A stretch of DNA of 64,000 bases from Valencia hispanica (taxonomy: Eukaryota; Chordata; Actinopteri; Cyprinodontiformes; Valenciidae). How positions within the stretch are numbered: position 1 is the first letter of the stretch; the number at the start of each line of letters is the position of its first letter. The translations under genes and the position numbers were made by a program. Shown in pieces: positions 11,711 through 21,790 of the stretch. Where the stretch lies: contig OY747712.1 of the NCBI GenBank assembly GCA_963556495.2, positions 54,079,069-54,143,068 of the forward strand, in the 5' to 3' direction. The notes beneath the pieces are model-generated. The model did not search any database and was not told the DNA's origin. It was given only the letters and a program-made list of their open reading frames with translations.

Positions 11711-11926
11711 ATTTAGGTGGATCAATTCAATTCAAGTTTCAATTCAGTTTATTTATATAGTGCATATTCACAACAGATGTCATCTAAAAGCACTTTACAA
11801 GAACAGTCATCTCAATGACTTTCAAATGACTTTTCTTGTAAAGTGCCTTAAGATGACATGTGTTTTGAATTGGCGCTATATAAATAAACTGAATTGAAAC
11901 TTGAATTGACGATCCACCTAAATTGA
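11711..11926. repeat. L2-tail palindrome (hairpin-forming inverted repeat)
   Basis: The left arm starts 'atttaggtggatc', followed by 'aagtttcaattcagttta' and the reversed L2 end. The right arm gives the L2 end in forward orientation, 'aaactgaattgaaacttg', and then 'gatccacctaaat'. The arms are about 100 bases each with a short centre near 11820, and the pairing extends beyond the L2 tail into the 'aggtggatc' flanks. Two L2 3' ends face each other as a near-perfect palindrome. Confidence 0.75.
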
Positions 11927-12356
11927 TGCACTATAAATAAATCTGATTTAAATAAATTTTCATTCAGTCATCCATACATTCAAATCAGTTCAAAAGATTG
12001 CATCAAGTCATTGACTTGCAGCATTCACTCGTCCTGGACCAACATGTAGAGACAGTATGGTATGGTATAAGTTTATTTGAGCAGGGACATGCACAACAAC
12101 ACACTAACCAAGACAAAGACAGGACAGATTCTTGGTGCCAGGTTATAGCATAAATGCTCATTTCCAGACAGTCGCCTGCGTTGTATCACTGTCTTCACAG
12201 CAATCCCTCATACTGAGCAAGCATGTAGCGACAGTGGAGAGGAAAAACTCCCCTTTAACAGGAAGAAACCTCCAACAGAACCAGAACCAGAACCAGAACC
12301 TGGGTCAGTACGAGCAGCCATCTGCCACGACTATCTGGGGGTTTGAGAAGACAGCA
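11927..12356 (-). mobile_element. Degenerate L2 3' UTR pieces around another LINE tail
   Basis: 11940-12052 resembles the L2 3' UTR ('caaatcagttcaaaag', 'gattgcatcaagtcattg'). 12053-12169 looks like the reversed end of a different LINE, with a tggta repeat and then 'aagtttatttgagcaggga'. 12170-12356 returns to L2 3' UTR ('caatccctcatactgagc', 'aacaggaagaaacctcc') and includes a short (CCAGAA)n run. The LINE tail therefore probably inserted into an older L2 fragment. Confidence 0.65.
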
Positions 12357-14026
12357 GAAGTGGCTCAATATAAATGTTTGGCACCCCTTTTCTGAGTTTT
12401 CTGTGCATAGTTGCAAAATCATTGTCCCTCCAGGTCACATTTCTGTACTACAGTGGACTCCTGTTCAGCCGCCTGCAAAGAGCTAAAATCCATGAATACT
12501 AAAATACACTTATAACTGCCAGTTTTAATACTTCAAACACCAAATAATGCGCAATAATATGCACAGTGGAAGCTGTGTTAGCCCACTATGGCAGCCTCGC
12601 TTCTGTCAGTCTGCCCCAGGGCAGCTGTGGCTACAAGCTTGCCAAGTTGCATAGTCTTTTGAATATTGTGGAGGTCCTACGAAAGATTGGTGGATTTTCC
12701 CGAATTAATTCCACAGAAAAATCCCTGAATTGGTTTTGGTGTACCAAACAAAATCACAGTAAAATCTTTTGAAGTTTGTAGTTGTAATGTGACAATATGC
12801 ATAAAGGTTCAAGGTTCAAGGGGAGTCAATAGTTTTGCAAGACATATATCTAACTGAGATTTGAACGCAACTTTATGTTTCTAATGCTGTCTTCAGGCTG
12901 TAGCAGTGTCTGTTTAGAATTGTCTGGTAAAGGTTTGAGGGATGTTGTTTCCCAGAAACATGGGACGGATACATCTTTTGTTTCTTAATTTGTTAGTTTG
13001 CAGCATTATTGTTTTTGATACACACAAATGTTCTGCTTTAGTATCCTCTCTAGTATCCTCTCTGGGTGTGCAGCTTTTGTACAACTGAGATTATGTATTT
13101 TCACAGGATTTCTCTGTTTTTTTAGCAGTGCAATTTAAGGAAAGTACTGATATAATTAGCCTGTTGGCTCTCTCTAAAAACAACGTGATCCCATCAGTAG
13201 CATGTTTGCGTTGGCTCTGTTACGTATAACACTGAGATTATGTTGAATGGCGGATCTTGGAACAATTGGTGCCGACAGATCTGCTTATAGCCTAATTGAC
13301 TTGTGGTCCTGTGCCAGGAGGAACATTATGTTGATTTAAACTTTCTATCGGTCATCTCTGTGAGGTTGTTACATGGGCCTCCGTTTGTTTTTCTCTCATT
13401 AGGCCTCCCTATTTCCATTGACTTCTGCAATGAAGTCTGTGAGCGCAGCCAACACCTTCAAAGTAAACACATCTCACTGAACAATTAAATGTCAGAGCCG
13501 GGGTAGATCCCCAGCTCACATCCTCTATATGGGACGAAGGAGTGGTCATACTGCAGATGCCTGATAAAGACTAAGGACTTTCAAGCCTAGAAGGTGCAGG
13601 GGGTTTTGTTTTGCAGCAGCTGACAGCACACATGGAAGACACAAGTAAGAACCTGAAGCTCTTTGATAGCCATTCACATTTTTGCTTGTTTTACTGTCTG
13701 CTGTTTGAAGTGCTACTCTGCACTGTTCTGAAATAGACTTGTGTTACCGTGTGTGTGTTGCCATGGAGAGATCAGGCTGGTGTTGTGTAGCAGTGTGTCT
13801 CCAGGGTGTTGAATTAGGTCTGAAAATCATGTTCAGATGAAGATTCTCTTTAGGATTTACAGTTTTGTACACATTTATGACCAGGGGTTCAACTCACACA
13901 CTCCTGATGCAAGTTTGAGCTTCATCATGCAAAAAGAAGCAAAAGTAGCAAGAAACCAGAGTTGGATTTAAATTCACAACACATGTCAAGGTACTTGAAA
14001 AGACAAATAGATCAAATGCATATAGG
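12357..14026. other. Long spacer without recognisable gene
   Basis: About 1.7 kb in which I find no domain-bearing ORF, no TIR pair and no tail. ORFs such as 13303-13488 (61 codons) have no recognisable features. It could be host intergenic or intronic DNA. Confidence 0.45.
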
Positions 14027-14838
14027 CAAGGCAAGGCAAGGCAAGGCAATTTTATTTGTATAGCACACTTTCAACAGCAGGGTAATTCAAGGTGCTTTAC
14101 ATGATTTGGTGATTTAAAAAAAACACATAAAAGAAACACACATTACACATGATACACAATAAAGCAAGAGAAAAATAAAAAAAGCAAGAGAGCATGAACA
14201 CATTTCATACATATGACATCAAGCATTTACTCAAAGGCAATTCTAAACAGATGGTTTTTAGTCTCGATTTAAAGCAGTTCAGAGTTTCAGCAGCTCTACA
14301 CTCGTCAGGAAGTCTGTTCCAGATAAGGGGAGCATAAAAAGTGAAAGCTGCTTCTCCATGTTTAGTTCTGAGTCTAGGGATGTTTAGTAGGCTAGAGTTG
14401 GAGGACCTGAGTGGTCTTGGTGGTTGGTACCATGACAACAGGTCTTCAACATATTTTGGTGCTAAGCCATTCAATGATTTATAAACTAGTAAAAGTATTT
14501 TAAAGTCTATTCTCTGAGCTACAGGGAGCCAGTGTAAGAACTTTAGAACTGGGGTGATGTGCTCTACTTTCCTGGTTCTAGTGAGGAACGCGAGCGGCAG
14601 CGTTCTGGGTCAGCTGCAGCTGTCTGATTGACTTTTTAGGCAGACCTGTGAAGACGCTGTTGCAGTAATCAATCCGACTAAAGATAAACGCATGGATGAG
14701 TTTTTCCAGGTCGTGTTGCAAAATCAGTCCTTTAATCCTAGAGATGTTCTTCAGGTGATATAACGCTGACCTTGTTATTGCCTTTATGTGACCCTGTAGG
14801 TTCAGGTCTGAGTCCATTACTACACCTAGGTATAGATA
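14027..14838 (-). mobile_element. LINE 3' fragment, second family, with (GCAAG)n tail
   Basis: The plus strand begins with four or more 'gcaag' units and then 'gcaattttatttgtatagca', the reversed 3' terminus. The minus strand then gives C-terminal RT coding. The match ends near 14838 ('gtctgagtccattac'). It is the same family as 9586-10155 and 32741-36125. Confidence 0.85.
14205..14817 (-). pseudogene. C-terminal RT remnant of second LINE family
   Basis: Two open stretches on the minus strand. 14578-14817 encodes MDSDLNLQGHIKAITRSALY and DYCNSVFTGLPKKSIRQLQ, the thumb region downstream of the YADD box. 14205-14474 encodes NGLAPKYVEDLLSWYQPPRP and FKSRLKTICLEL. A frameshift and a stop separate them. 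The catalytic core is absent. Confidence 0.85.
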
Positions 14839-15490
14839 CCTATATAATCAGATCAATCCAGTCAAGTAGACAGATTAAAATTCAGCTACATACGTACATG
14901 CCAGTTCAATTATAATACAATGCAGTCAAATTCCTATAAAAGTTAATGCCAGTTGGGAAGAAATCTTGTAGCTAAGTAAGCTCAGTCAGCTAGTACGTTT
15001 AAGCTTAAACCAAGTGTTCATTTGTAGATTAGAAGTTTATGACAATTTAACCACAAAAAAACCCCAAAACAAAATAATTTAAGAAAAAATGAGTCATTCC
15101 TTTTTGACCACTATAGAAACTAGTTTGCTTGATGCAAGTTTCCTTGTTAGCTGATGGGATTGTTGCTTCATGTGGTGAAGATGGGTTCATTCATTTTCCA
15201 TCCCTAAATGTTTTCAAATGGATTTAGACCAGAGAAGGATGGTCCAAAAGAGGGACGTTATACTTCTGGAAGGAGTCATTTGTCACTGTTCTTAGCTCTG
15301 TTTTCTCATGTTGAAAGACTCATCAGGGTCATTACAACACAGATGATTCTCAGTTAGGAGTGATGTCTTATGCAGTATCTCCACATAGCCATCCCTGCAT
15401 ATCCACTCATGAAAGGAGTTCCTGGTTGTCCTCAGTGCATGTGAAATTGCTGGGAGTCTACGCTTTTCTGTGTCAACCCTCTCAAGATCC
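14839..15490. other. Spacer without recognisable gene
   Basis: No supported coding region or repeat. Ordinary AT-rich sequence. Confidence 0.4.
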
Positions 15491-16257
15491 TTAAAGAGCA
15501 ACTCATCCCCAAATCAATTGTTGTTGCTGATAAACTGTATACATGAGTGTCTAATAGTGCTGTCTACATGTCTGATCATTATTTTTGATATTTTAGTACA
15601 TTTCAGTCAAAATATTAATTTTTCACCAAAAACCATCAATGTGGCACTCTTTTCAGGTTAAAACTTTACACTGCACTTGAATTTGAATCAGGTATTGCTA
15701 TCCCTGCCTCTGTGAAGTATAAAAGAAGCCAAGTTTCTGCCACACCTCCTCCACACAACCTCCCTTTCTTCTCTTTCCTCTGGTGAAAGATGTGGAAAAA
15801 AATCCTCCACCTAAAAAAGATTGCTCTGAGGCAAAGGATCTCGCACCTCCATCTTTCCATCTCTGTCTGTATCCGTGCCACAGCAGCAGCGCTGCTGTCA
15901 ACATTTCAATCCCAGTCCAGACCACACCGAGCCCTCTCCCCCTGCGCGTTTGTTGGTCTGCCGGACAGTGCCTCCTTCTTTTTTTAATTTTTATGGTTAT
16001 TTTGGGCCTGAGTGGCCTTTATTGATAGTGAACAGAGTTTTGAAGGGGGAGAGAGGTGGGAGAAGACATGCGGCAAAGGTCGCCCGGGACGGTACTCGAA
16101 CCGGGGACAGCCCCGTCGAGGACCAAAGCCTCTGCATATGGGGTGCCCGCTCTAACCACTACGCCACGCGACACCCCAGTGCCTCCTTCTGTCGCATTTT
16201 TCAAACAGGAAATGTGGGCGGAGTAAGACTCTGGTAGGGGGGTGAGTTGCTCTTTAA
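15491..16257. mobile_element. TIR element (TTAAAGAGCAACTCA ends) containing a SINE
   Basis: The left end 'ttaaagagcaactcatcccc' is mirrored by 'ggggggtgagttgctcttta' at the right end, an inverted repeat of about 20 bases with TTAA-like edges. Once the 0.2-kb SINE at 15980-16176 is removed the element is about 0.55 kb. There is no transposase, so it is non-autonomous. Overlapping ORFs here on both strands (for example 15875-16237) run through the SINE and are not genes. Confidence 0.7.
15980..16176 (-). mobile_element. tRNA-derived SINE with 14-bp target duplications
   Basis: Read on the minus strand it starts with a tRNA-like head. The A-box-like part is 'tggcgtagtggttagagc' and the B-box-like part is 'ggttcgagtacc', the internal RNA polymerase III promoter elements. 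A body and an A-rich end (ttttttt on the plus strand at about 15980) follow. It is flanked by perfect 14-bp direct repeats 'cagtgcctccttct' at 15966-15979 and 16177-16190. It is a SINE and not a functional tRNA gene, because the tRNA part is followed by an unrelated body and an A-rich tail. Confidence 0.92.
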
Positions 16258-17575
16258 GCTCAGCAATGGATTTTAGTGAGAGGCCTTGCATCTCCAAGTC
16301 CTCAAATTTGCCATGTTCAAAGACGGAAAGTCTTTCTGCCTTTGCCATCAGAGGGTCAGAACAAAATGACGACCTAAGAGAAAAATAACATGAAAGACAG
16401 ATTTATGTAGAGATTTGGAGTGTTTATGGGTATGGCCTTAAAGTTTAATGAGCCGATGAACAGCCTCTTGGAGTTAAAATGTGGTTTTTACTCATTTGCA
16501 GATTATCTGTTTCCTGTTTTTACATGTTGGAGCTCTTCCTACTTCCGACATTTGCCTATATTGCATTTGAGTGAGTTCGCACAGGTTGAGGTGTATTAAA
16601 TAACTTCCTTTCCAGCTGAACACAAAGAGTAAAAAGGAAAGCTTGATGAGTGTTTTTTCTCAACTGCATGATCTGCTGACTTGCTCCACAAGTGCAGTCA
16701 CAGCATGTTCTCACTCCATCAGCAGCCCATGGAATCTCTAGCTCCACTCTCTGACCTTTCGTAATGCTTTACTTATCTCATTTGCATTGTAGCTAACATT
16801 ATAATCTTTCTTAACTTTTGTAGTATGCCAAGTTTCCCATCACAGTTCTTAGTTTCTTAAATGACACCTTTTATTTATGCAGTAATTCCTGTAAAGCCGT
16901 GCCAGTAGATGTCGGGCGTAATGTATGACCACACTGCATATGCTTAATGGCTAATTAGGTTATTGATTTGAGACTGCTTCTGCGTGAGGGCACGATCACA
17001 ACACCTAGAGCATGAGAGAATGAATAATGGCGCCGCATTAAATTCTTTGTAATTCATTGCTGAGCTGTGTGCAGGTGTGCACACATGCCACTTAAAACAT
17101 TGTTTTCTTGCACTGAATAGCTGACACTCGTCAGCACTGTCAGCTCAGTGGTTTAACATGTTTGTAAAAAAAGGCAGATGTGGGATCATAGTTTAGGCTC
17201 ACAATGGTTTGCTCACTACCTGCTGTTGAACATTCAGGTTTGGAAAGCTTGTTTCATTTTTGAGTTACTGCACAGAGCATCTGCTTTGTGTATGAGAGAG
17301 AGCAGAGTTTTAGGACATCTGAATTCATTTCTGGTTATGACAAGGTTAGTGCTTTACCAGACTCAATGGAGATTGGGGTTGCACCAATAAGGATCTTTTC
17401 TTCCAGATACCACTCCGAGTCAATTAATTTTAGCCAAGAAAGAGTCCAACACATAGTCCAGGTCAATGAAAGCATGCCACACATAAGATAACAGATCTGT
17501 AGCTTTATGGTGCAGTAAAATATCACACTTATTAAAACTTTGTCATCAGTGAAGTATTTCAAACTGCATTTGCAA

Positions 17576-17576
<1 letters not shown>
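16258..17576. other. Mostly non-repetitive spacer, includes a CNE candidate
   Basis: No domain-bearing ORF. Unlike its surroundings, this 1.3 kb shows none of the repeat families seen elsewhere in the window. See the candidate element at 16895-17110. Confidence 0.45.
16895..17110. promoter_or_regulatory. Candidate conserved non-coding element
   Basis: A balanced-composition, non-repetitive stretch with clustered homeodomain-type TAAT cores ('ggctaattaggttattg', 'aatgaataatgg', 'gcattaaattc', 'tgtaattcattg') and no coding potential. Such texture is common in vertebrate developmental enhancers. This is inference from sequence texture only. No alignment was possible. Confidence 0.25.
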
Positions 17577-17659
<83 letters not shown>

Positions 17660-17776
17660 TTGCAAATATATATATATATATATCTATAAATATATATAGA
17701 TATAGATATATATATATTGCAAATATATATATATATATATCTATAAATATATATAGATATATATATATATAGATTG

Positions 17777-17832
<56 letters not shown>
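17577..17832. repeat. (AT)n microsatellite with repeating 'ttgcaaat' interruptions
   Basis: Long perfect AT runs are broken at intervals by 'attgcaaatat' and by 'atctataaatatatataga'. The interruptions recur as a unit of roughly 60-70 bases, so this is a higher-order array and not a plain dinucleotide repeat. The 88-codon Ile/Tyr ORF over it is an artefact of the AT repeat. Confidence 0.95.
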
Positions 17833-17833
<1 letters not shown>

Positions 17834-18022
17834 CCTCACCCAAGTATCAGGTCAACCTCAAAATATTACTCTGAAAAAGAAGATACTACAATGTTCCTGC
17901 AACATGTCATTTAAACTTAGCTTTATCTTCAATGATATTCCATTTAATTGTGTGCAGAGAAAACATATGGAAAGAGCAGTTCTTCTGATTCATAAACTTA
18001 GCTTTTAGTTTGAAAAGGCGAT

Positions 18023-18044
18023 AGACTAGTGTTAGACTAGTGTT
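18023..18044. repeat. Target-site duplication, present twice in tandem
   Basis: The 11-mer 'agactagtgtt' occurs at 18023-18033 and again directly at 18034-18044. It occurs a third time at 20498-20508 right after the poly(A) tail. The outer pair marks the ends of the 2.45-kb unit between them. Confidence 0.85.
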
Positions 18045-20497
18045 GGGTTGGGCTTTGGGTGGTAACTCCTGATGGCTGCATACGGTGCCTTGGGGGGGTT
18101 GCACTGGCGGACATGGGTTACTGGCCTGGTGGCCGTGCTGGGCATGGGTAGGGTCTGGGGTGGACCTGGGGATTTGGGGCTCGGGGGACCTCAACCTGGG
18201 TGTCTAGTGTCTTTTGTGTTTTGAGAGTAGTGCGAATGTCAGGGTGGGTTTAGTTCCCCTTCTGGGATGGGGCTGGGGGGACTGCCTTGGGGTCCGTGGG
18301 GCTTTGTGGTGCTGTGGCCGTGGGCCCCGGGTCAAACGTGCCATGGCCTCCCTCCCCTGGTGGATCCCGGTGAACAGCGGTGCCTATTGGGGTCAGTGGG
18401 GGAGCTGGCTCCCTGGGAAGACATTTTGTCTCCCAGTCCTTCCCTCCCCATCTCTGGACACCTCTATCCACCCGCTCCATCACTTTACCACTCATATAGG
18501 GTCTTGGGGCATGGGCACATCACTGGGGTGCGAGGAGGGACTTCCCTCCTCGCTATCCCGTGGTGTCCTGGGTCCCAATTTTAATATACAACTTAGACAC
18601 TCCCACTTATAACATTCTCACGCGACACATATGTAGGGACTTTGGGGTGGGCACCGTTTTCGGCATCCAGAGGGGGAGCGGTTCAATCAGCTTCACCTCT
18701 GGTGCCGGTGCCCACTGTTAAACCACATATAGACACTGAGAGCTCGGGGTGGGGAGATGTGTGGCTGCCTTCCCCACATCCCACCCCTCTGTTTTAAATG
18801 CACATTATAACAACACGCATCAACACCATACTCGAGCGGGAGGATGGAGGCTAGGGGTCTTTTCACACCCCTGTTCGCTACGGGCCATCAGGGATTGGGG
18901 TCCGGAGGAGGAACAGGCAGTCTGGTCGGGGTCCTGGGTTGTCGGGCTGCTTTGCCACTGTGGGGCCCTTGGCGGTCTGCTTGTCTCCGTCCTAGAAGGT
19001 AGGGGGTCCATCTCCCGGGGGGCCGGTGGCTCTACTGGGGCATCGGTACCTGGACCTGGGAGCATAAAGTGTGTATGGGGTGTGTGAGTGAGGGTACAGC
19101 GTCATTTTTTTGGGTGTCTTGGTGAGTCAGTGAGAATGTATGGGTTTAAGAGGGAGGGAACGTATTACTGTGTCTGTATGTCTTTGTCTACCTGTCAGGT
19201 TGGATCTTGGTCTGCCCCCTCGTCTGGCGCACCTCAGGCCTTACACTTAATGGGGGGCCTATTTCCCCTCCGTCACTCCCCGCCGGTGACGGGGGCCCCT
19301 GCCTGCCGGTGCATCGGTGGTGCGTGGCCGGTTCATTGGCGGGTTGGACCGGCCCTGGCCCTCGTTGGATGCCTGGTGTCGGCGCCCTGCATTGCGCGGG
19401 ATCAGGACCCGGGAGTTGGTACAACTTGGTGTCCAGATGCTGGCTGAGCCCGGCCTGGGGATGCTGTCCGTCCCCTGTGGCTATCGGTGGGCCGCTGGGA
19501 TGTTGGTGGTAGGGTTTGGCCTAGGGCGGAGGCGGCGCATGGCGGCCGGCGGCCGGCCGCGGCCCCTGCAGTGCCGGGGGCCCCTCGTCGGCCGGTCCCT
19601 TGTCGGGTCCCTGCTGGGGAGTGGGTTGCCCCTGGGCCCCGGCTCTCCCGGTCCATTGACCGGCCTGCCCTGGCGCGGGGCCTGTGGGCTCGTCACTGCT
19701 GCCCCCCGGGCCCCTGCATAGTGGCCGCTGGATGTTCCCCTGGGGTTCTCCTTTGCTCCACTCCCCGCCCGGGTCCGCCTGGGGCTCTGGGGGTCCTTTG
19801 GACGTCTTTGCTCCAATCTCCTTCATGTCTGCATCGATTCCTGGGAGACGGATTGATGCCTGCTCACACCAGCTATCGAACACTCTTATGGAGAAACCTT
19901 ATATGCACCAGCATGCTAACACACACACATAGATGTGGGGTCTCTGGTGTTTAAGGATATATTCTTGGGCTGAGGTTATCATTACTAGAGCTTGATTAAT
20001 CGGTACCATGAGTTTTTCTGTGACATTGTTGTTGTATTTTTATATCTATTTTTGTGTGATGTGGTTGTGTAATTCTTAGTTCACAATGTTTGGTTTGTTT
20101 TGTCGATGTTCCTTTTTCGTGTTTTGTTTTGTTTTTCCCCCTCTCTGCCGTCCTGTGGGTATGGAGGCAGACTTCAATGTCTTCCTGTGTTTTCTTTGTT
20201 CCCCTTCCTCTCTTGTATTTTCAACTCACCCTCTCTCTTGACTTTTCGTTTCCTACCTCTCTTCTTCATCTTCCTTCTTTCTTCTCCTTAATTTTCCGTC
20301 TCCGTATCCATAACATCAGGAAATAAAAACCCCAACAATTCATAATAAAGATTTTTCACACATATATCAAGTGGAGGACTATAGCAAAAGCTGTACTGCT
20401 CCGCTTGTGAAAGTAAATCTGTTGGGCTTCTACTTGGTACTCAGACACCAATTCTGAGCTCCACACTGCCAAACAGGACACGTAAAAAAAAAAAAAA
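18045..20497 (+). mobile_element. Unclassified GC-rich poly(A)-tailed retroelement, full copy
   Basis: A unit of about 2.45 kb ending in a run of about 15 A and flanked by an 11-bp direct repeat. These are the marks of insertion by target-primed reverse transcription. The first 1.9 kb are strikingly G- and C-rich (18050-19850). The last 0.45 kb switch to a T-rich stretch ('ttgttttgtttttccccctc'), then 'aataataaag'-like A-rich sequence and a conserved 3' end ('caagtggaggactatagc'). Open frames of 80-155 codons occur on both strands at once, as expected from GC richness. None contains RT, endonuclease or nucleic-acid-binding motifs. Related copies lie at 31461-31910 and 57645-60690. It may be a large SINE-like or lncRNA-derived unit moved by a LINE, or the 5'-truncated, decayed 3' part of a longer LINE. 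Confidence 0.8.
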
Positions 20498-20510
20498 AGA
20501 CTAGTGTTTC

Positions 20511-20647
20511 CATCCATCCATCCATCCTACCATTATCTGTACCCGTCCATCCTATGCAGGGTTGCAGGGGGGCTGGTGCCTATCTCCAGCAGTGACAGGG
20601 CAAGAGCCGGGGTACACCCTGGATAGGTTGCCAGCCCATCACAGACT
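20511..20647 (-). mobile_element. tRNA-SINE 3' portion with (GGATG)n tail
   Basis: The plus strand starts with 'ccatccatccatcc' (the reversed tail), then 'gcagggttgcagggg' and 'ggggtacaccctggatagg', the 3' body of a common fish SINE. It is flanked by 'ctagtgtttc' at 20501-20510 and 20648-20657. The left flank overlaps the target duplication of the poly(A) element next to it. The tRNA head is missing. Confidence 0.75.
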
Positions 20648-20780
20648 CTAGTGTTTCAGCTGCTCTTTGTGCTATACATAGACAACTTTCTGGAGATATC
20701 TGAGCACAGTGCAAAAACAAAAAGGGAGCCACAGCAGCCAGAATAGTTTCTCCTTCACTGTTAACATCATACTAAAAACA

Positions 20781-21777
20781 TCCATCTATCCATCATCTAT
20801 ACTGTCAGTCCTTTGCAGGGTTGCGGGGGGCTGGTGCCTGGTGGGGTACACCCTGGATAGGTCACCAGTCCATCGCAGGGTAACACAGAGACAAAGGAAA
20901 CACAGCCATGCATGCACACACTCATACCTAAGGGCAATTCAGAGTGACAAATTCACCTAACAGTCAAAATTATTTAATCAAATCAAATCAAACTTTATTT
21001 ATAAAGTGCTTTTGATACAAGAAGTTGCATCACAAAGTGCTTTACAGATTAAAATGACCCCACATAAAACCACATTCCCATCCCTCCCCCACAGATTTAA
21101 AAGCATGGTCACAGTTATATCCCCCCCCCCCAACCCAACTTCCATGCACACACACAGTTAAAAGCAACAGTAAAAAAGGACATTGGGCTGAGTGTAGATG
21201 AACCATGCAAGGAAACGCCATCAGAGGAGCCATCTGCCCCGGCAGCAGTAGATTAACAGCAGCAGCCGAGGCACACACAGGACGACCAGTGGGGGCAAGG
21301 CCAAGACCCCCACCTCCACCCAAGCTCCACCTGGAGAGCACCCAGGCAGCTACAGCCGACAACCGCTCCCAGGGCAGAGGGCTCCCACAGAGAAAACACT
21401 GGAACGGGGATTAAGATAAATTAAAGTATAAAAATAAACAGTAAATTAATGTGCTAAGATTAAATAGTAAAACACTGATAAAAATATAATCATATAAAAC
21501 ATGCAGAGCAATTAAACAAACAGTAATAAATAATAATAAGTTAAAAGCTAGACTAAAAAGGTGAGTCTTGAGCCTGCTCTTAAAAACATGAACGTTCTCC
21601 ATGGCCCTGAGGTCCAGTCATGTTTTTAGACTGTGGGATGAATCCGGAGTACCCAGTACCCATGCATGCACAGGGAGAACATGCAAACTCCATGCAGAAA
21701 GACCCCAGGGTGGGATTCGAGCCCAGAACCTTCTTGCTGCAAGGCAAAAGTACTACTACCTGGGCCACTGTGCAGCC
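20781..21777 (-). mobile_element. tRNA-derived SINE, split by a LINE 3' end
   Basis: On the minus strand the head reads 'gggctgcacagtggccca', and a B-box-like 'gctcgaatccc' follows. The body continues 'ggagtttgcatgttctccc', and the 3' part is at 20781-20962 (gggtgtaccccaccagg and the ATGGATG-type tail). Flanking repeats 'catactaaaaaca' (20768-20780) and 'catagtaaaaaca' (21778-21790) match at 12 of 13 positions. About 650 bases of LINE sequence interrupt it. Confidence 0.8.
20963..21613 (-). mobile_element. LINE 3' end (third L2-like family) inside a SINE
   Basis: The plus strand starts with reversed tail units 'aatcaaatcaaatcaaac' and 'tttatttataaagtgctttt'. The coding remnant on the minus strand (21411-21602) starts MENVHVFKSRLKTHLFSLAF, the last RT residues of an L2-like LINE. 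The hexamer 'cagtca' lies at both junctions (about 20959 and 21614) and may be the target duplication. Confidence 0.75.
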
Positions 21778-21790
21778 CATAGTAAAAACA

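Noticed and set aside
16100..16176. A tRNA-like gene with A and B boxes
   Set aside because: The tRNA-like part is followed by an unrelated body and A-rich tail and is flanked by 14-bp target duplications, so it is a SINE head and not a functional tRNA gene.
17577..17843. An Ile/Tyr repeat protein of 88 codons
   Set aside because: It is pure translation of the AT microsatellite.
18214..19954. Overlapping ORFs of 80-155 codons on both strands (for example 18214-18612 +, 19317-19721 +, 19521-19883 -)
   Set aside because: They overlap in several frames on both strands, have Gly/Pro/Arg-rich low-information composition, and track the GC content. No domain is recognisable, and the diverged copy at 57.6 kb does not keep the same frames.
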